Shown: positions 6,009-8,526 of the stretch, one piece after another
Position numbering within the stretch: position 1 is the stretch's first letter
How the letters are laid out: each line of letters opens with the position of its first letter
Source of the DNA: Alphaproteobacteria bacterium UBA6544
GTDB lineage: Bacteria; Pseudomonadota; Alphaproteobacteria; UBA8366
Direction: 5' to 3'
NCBI GenBank assembly: GCA_002434595.1
Contig: DJKK01000112.1
Coordinates: 1-8,526, forward strand
Length of the DNA stretch: 8,526 bases
Position numbers and translations under genes: made by a program
Notes under the pieces: generated by a model
What the model was told of the DNA's origin: nothing
The model's database searches: none
The model's input: the letters and a program-made list of their open reading frames with translations, nothing else

Positions 6009-8336
6009 TCAGGAACGCGCTTCCCGCAGCGCGCGCCACACACGCTCGGGGGTCGCCGGCATATCCAGAGTGCGGACACCCTCCGGACGCAATGCGTCGA
6101 CAATGGCGTTCATCAGAGCAGGCAACGCGCCCACGCAGCCGGCCTCTCCTGCACCTTTGATACCGAGCGGGTTTGTCAGAGTCGGCGCCTCTTCGTTCAC
6201 GGCTGAATCGAAATTTGGCAGATTGTCCGCCCGCGGCATGACGTAGTCCATGAAGGAGCCAGTGATCAGCTGACCCGATTCAGGGTCCCACTGCACATCT
6301 TCGAACAACACCTGCCCGACGCCCTGGACAATGCCGCCATGGAGCTGACCGTCCAACAACAATGGATTCAGCACGGTACCAACGTCATCGACCGCAGCAT
6401 ATCTTACGATCTCGATCCCACCCGTCTCCGGTTCAATCTCGACTTCGGCAACGTGGCAGCCGTTCGGGAAAGTCGCGGCAGGAGGCCGCCATGAGCCCCA
6501 TTCGTTCAGACCCACTTCCATGCCGGGTGGTGCGGTCATGAAATTCTGCAGCAGTTTCGCGCACTCGATCAGGCTGACCGAACGATCTGTTCCAGCGACC
6601 GAATAGACACCATCGGCGAATTCGATGTCGCCTTCCGAAGTCTCCAGGTGATGTGCCGCCATCTTGCGGCCTTTTTCAATTACCTTGTCAGCCGCCATCA
6701 TCAACGACGCCCCACCGACACCGGACGCCCGCGAGCCAAATGTGCCGGTCCCCGCCATACCGGTGTCCGTATCGCCCTGCTGGTATTCAATCTGTTCGAA
6801 GTCTAGGCCGAGACGACCCGAGAGCATCTGACGGAATACCGTTTCGTGCCCCTGCCCGTGGTTGTGTGTCCCCATGATGAGCGTCACCGTCCCGGATGGA
6901 TCAAAGCGAATTTGCGCCCATTCGGGCCAGCCGCCGGCGGATTGCTCAATCACATTTGAGATGCCGATTCCTCGTAATTTCCCGGCGTCTTGGGAGGCTT
7001 CCCGACGAGCCGCGAATCCCGCGTAGTCGGTTATCTCAAGTGCACGGTCCATGTTCTTTTCGAACTGGCCGGAATCGTAATTGAAGGAGAGTGCCGTCTG
7101 ATACGGGAGAGCCGACTCGGGTATGTAGTTGCGCCGCCGAAGGTCCACCGGATCCAGGCCGAGTTCCGCGGCCGCTGTGTCGATGGCCCGTTCCAGCACA
7201 TACGCCGCTTCCGGACGGCCGGCGCCACGATACGGCCCGATCGACGGTGTATTCGAGTAAACGGCGGTCACCCGGGTAAAAATCGCGGATGTGGTATACG
7301 TCCCGGCCAAAGTCCCGAGGTTCCCAACACACGGATGGGTCCCAAACATGGTAAGATACGCGCCGAGGTTAGCCGTCGTCTCGACCTTGAAGGCAAGAAA
7401 ATTCCCGTCCGCATTAAGCGCCAATTGGACTTTCGAGATGTTGTCCCGCGCTTGATCATCCGCCATGAAGTGTTCGGACCGGTCTCCAGTCCACTTGACG
7501 GGTCTGTCGAGATCCCTTGCCGCATGTAGGCAGAGAATGTTCTCACAATAGGGTCCCGAACGCATACCAAAGGCGCCACCCATGTCGTAACTGACAACCC
7601 GGAGCTTATTCTGCGGCACCTTTAGAATTGGTTCCGCGATCGCCTGACGCACGAGATGCGGCCCCTGTGTGCCGGTGTAGAGCGTGTAGCGCTCGTCGAA
7701 TTTATCGTACTCGCCAATACATGCGCGCGGCTCCATCGGTGCGACCGCGACACGGGTAATGTCCAAGCAAAGCGATGTTACATGATGGGCGGAGGCAATA
7801 GCAGCGTCGACAGCTTCCAGATTCCCTTCTTCATGAACGAAACAGACATTGTCCGGCGCGCCATCCCACACTTTTGGCGCACTAGCCGAGAGAACGTCCG
7901 CTGTCGCCGTAACGGAGGGCAGCGCCTCGTAGTCGATTTCGACCAATTCCGCGGCATCGCGAGCCTGTACGTGACTTTCCGCAACGACGAAGGCCACGTA
8001 ATCGCCGACGTATTGGACCACGTCGCGACGCAATGGATAGTTTGGGGGGGCATACATAACGGAACCATCCGCACGCCGACGCGTGATCAAGCAAGGCAAT
8101 GGACCGTATCCGGCGGCCTCCATGTCAGTGCCAGTGTAGACCGCAAGCACACCCGGTGTCACAAGCGCCGCAGTAGCGTCGATTGACTGAATCCTTGCTT
8201 TCGCGTGGGGCGATCGGATGACACAACCGTATGCTTGACCCTGGCGGTTCAAATCGTCCGAATACCGGCCGCCGCCGCGCAATAGCCGCGGATCCTCCCA
8301 GCGGGGGACACCCTGTCCAATGCCGAATTTAGTCAT
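6009..8336 (-). CDS. Molybdopterin-binding large subunit of a xanthine dehydrogenase/CoxL-family hydroxylase
   Basis: This 775-residue protein is the large, molybdenum-cofactor subunit of an aerobic molybdenum hydroxylase, related to CoxL and xanthine dehydrogenase. The N-terminus MTKFGIGQGVPRWEDPRLL and the following hammerhead domain (about residues 10-125) are typical. MoCo-binding blocks follow: GTQGPH (222-227), GGAFGM (253-258), PYRGAGRPEA (368-377), GTHNHGQGHET (489-499), VDDVGTVLNP (649-658), and GIKGAGEAG (725-733) with the catalytic base Glu731. The active-site loop PYRGAGR lacks the cysteine of true CO dehydrogenases (AYRCSFR), so this is a 'form II'-like hydroxylase of unknown substrate and should not be called CO dehydrogenase. 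The frame is open to an ATG at 8429, but a Shine-Dalgarno and the family N-terminus favour 8336. The enzyme should need small (2Fe-2S) and medium (FAD) subunits; neither is in the window, so partners are encoded elsewhere. It has no twin-arginine signal and is cytoplasmic. Confidence 0.9.
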   Translation of the reverse strand: MTKFGIGQGVPRWEDPRLLRGGGRYSDDLNRQGQAYGCVIRSPHAKARIQSIDATAALVTPGVLAVYTGTDMEAAGYGPLPCLITRRRADGSVMYAPPNYPLRRDVVQYVGDYVAFVVAESHVQARDAAELVEIDYEALPSVTATADVLSASAPKVWDGAPDNVCFVHEEGNLEAVDAAIASAHHVTSLCLDITRVAVAPMEPRACIGEYDKFDERYTLYTGTQGPHLVRQAIAEPILKVPQNKLRVVSYDMGGAFGMRSGPYCENILCLHAARDLDRPVKWTGDRSEHFMADDQARDNISKVQLALNADGNFLAFKVETTANLGAYLTMFGTHPCVGNLGTLAGTYTTSAIFTRVTAVYSNTPSIGPYRGAGRPEAAYVLERAIDTAAAELGLDPVDLRRRNYIPESALPYQTALSFNYDSGQFEKNMDRALEITDYAGFAARREASQDAGKLRGIGISNVIEQSAGGWPEWAQIRFDPSGTVTLIMGTHNHGQGHETVFRQMLSGRLGLDFEQIEYQQGDTDTGMAGTGTFGSRASGVGGASLMMAADKVIEKGRKMAAHHLETSEGDIEFADGVYSVAGTDRSVSLIECAKLLQNFMTAPPGMEVGLNEWGSWRPPAATFPNGCHVAEVEIEPETGGIEIVRYAAVDDVGTVLNPLLLDGQLHGGIVQGVGQVLFEDVQWDPESGQLITGSFMDYVMPRADNLPNFDSAVNEEAPTLTNPLGIKGAGEAGCVGALPALMNAIVDALRPEGVRTLDMPATPERVWRALREARS

Positions 8337-8410
8337 ACCGTCTCCCGAACCCAGCGCCACGATGCAACGATGATCAGATTTATGATAATTCCCCGCCCGA
8401 GCAAACGTCC
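8337..8410. promoter_or_regulatory. Divergent intergenic region, probable promoters for both flanking genes
   Basis: These 74 bases separate two divergent starts, so they should hold control signals for at least the molybdoenzyme gene. An AT-rich island at about 8370-8391 contains TGATCA (8371-8376) and TATGAT (8381-8386), the latter a plausible -10 element for the plus strand and, read in reverse, ATCATA for the minus strand. No convincing -35 box or clear operator palindrome was found, so the assignment rests mainly on position. Confidence 0.35.
8342..8346 (-). promoter_or_regulatory. Ribosome binding site (GGGAG) fixing the start of the molybdoenzyme gene
   Basis: On the minus strand GGGAG lies five bases before the ATG whose complement is at 8334-8336. 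The next residues (MTKFGIGQ...) match the usual family N-terminus, whereas the 31 residues that would be added from an ATG at 8429 (GPWTFARAGN...) look like no known family extension. Starting at 8336 also leaves a clean divergent gap to the plus-strand gene at 8411. Confidence 0.7.
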
Positions 8411-8526
8411 ATGGACCTGATCCTATCATTATCCGTCAGCGCAAACCTTCTTCTCTTTGCAGGACTGGCGTTAGCGATCTGGTTTGCAGGAACAATGCTG
8501 TATCACCTTGCCGACGCAATTGGCGA
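8411..8526 (+). CDS. Putative sodium/calcium antiporter family membrane protein, N-terminal fragment (runs off window)
   Basis: An ATG at 8411 opens a frame of 38 full codons that continues past the end of the window. After a short polar start, LLLFAGLALAIWFAGTML is a strongly hydrophobic helix, followed by YHLADAIG. The pattern 'W-AGT-L---ADAI' is what I recall from the first helix of alphaproteobacterial Na+/Ca2+ exchanger (CaCA) family proteins, where a ...TGLG repeat segment normally follows. Only the N-terminus is seen and the alpha-repeat motifs are out of view, so the assignment is tentative; any polytopic membrane protein could start in a similar way. There is no clear Shine-Dalgarno before the ATG. 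It is transcribed away from the molybdoenzyme gene with a 74-base gap. Confidence 0.5.
   Translation, partial: MDLILSLSVSANLLLFAGLALAIWFAGTMLYHLADAIG

Noticed and set aside
5828..6103. A 91-codon minus-strand ORF in the convergent gap (including a 43-codon version from 5959)
   Set aside because: It is the antisense of the deacylase remnant and overlaps the 3' end of the molybdoenzyme gene. Its composition (many Cys, Arg and Ser) resembles a shadow frame, and the plus frame explains the sequence better.
6990..7529. A 179-codon plus-strand ORF, and a similar 176-codon ORF at 7656-8186
   Set aside because: Both are antisense to the molybdoenzyme coding sequence, whose motifs run uninterrupted through these regions; neither has a recognisable domain or a good ribosome binding site.
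6009..8336. Annotation as aerobic carbon monoxide dehydrogenase large subunit (coxL)
   Set aside because: The active-site loop is PYRGAGR and lacks the cysteine that carries the Cu-S-Mo centre, and no coxM or coxS genes flank it.
1..8526. Search for tRNA/rRNA genes, CRISPR arrays, insertion sequences, attachment sites and toxin-antitoxin pairs
   Set aside because: Nothing matched: no repeated spacer pattern, no transposase motif or terminal inverted repeats, no cloverleaf-like sequence. The only large-scale repetition is the DadA paralogue pair, which is diverged coding sequence.

Overview
The window looks like a chromosomal stretch from an alphaproteobacterium. Base composition is moderately GC-rich. 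The M3B oligoendopeptidase, the 'KVAQ' ABC1 kinase, the DadA-like flavoproteins, the class III CoA-transferase and the CoxL-like hydroxylase subunit all read like Rhodospirillales or Hyphomicrobiales versions. This placement is inference from protein style only; there is no rRNA or other marker gene here.

Layout, left to right. Positions 1-450 (+) hold the C-terminal end of a PepF-type M3 oligoendopeptidase whose 5' end lies outside the window. Two tandem, clearly paralogous FAD-dependent D-amino-acid dehydrogenase (DadA-like) genes follow at 469-1731 and 1747-3003 (+), with gaps of only 18 and 15 bases, so these three genes probably form one transcription unit. After a 106-base gap comes an ABC1/AarF/UbiB-family atypical kinase (3110-4453, +). 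After another 89 bases comes a family III (CaiB/BaiF, formyl-CoA-transferase-like) CoA-transferase (4543-5781, +). On the minus strand, 6009-8336 encodes a CoxL/xanthine-dehydrogenase-type molybdopterin-binding large subunit that converges on the CoA-transferase. Diverging from its start, a plus-strand membrane protein begins at 8411 and runs off the end; its N-terminus resembles sodium/calcium antiporters.

The most useful discovery is in the apparently empty gap between the convergent genes. Plus-strand bases 5783-6004 read as the last ~70 residues of an N-acyl-D-amino-acid deacylase (Amidohydro_3 family), interrupted by two in-frame stops, each one C-to-T change from a typical sense codon. 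It is a truncated, decaying pseudogene that fills almost the entire gap.

How the parts may fit together (inference): a deacylase releases free D-amino acids from N-acyl-D-amino acids, and DadA-type enzymes oxidise D-amino acids to 2-oxo acids. A peptidase, two DadA paralogues and a deacylase relic within 6 kb suggest a locus that once handled peptide- or D-amino-acid-derived substrates and has lost its deacylase step here. The ABC1 kinase (linked to quinone biology) may only be a neighbour. The Mo-hydroxylase subunit has no small (2Fe-2S) or medium (FAD) partner genes in view, and its substrate cannot be deduced. No RNA gene, insertion sequence, CRISPR array or convincing intrinsic terminator was seen, and I found no clear novel defence or mobile system.
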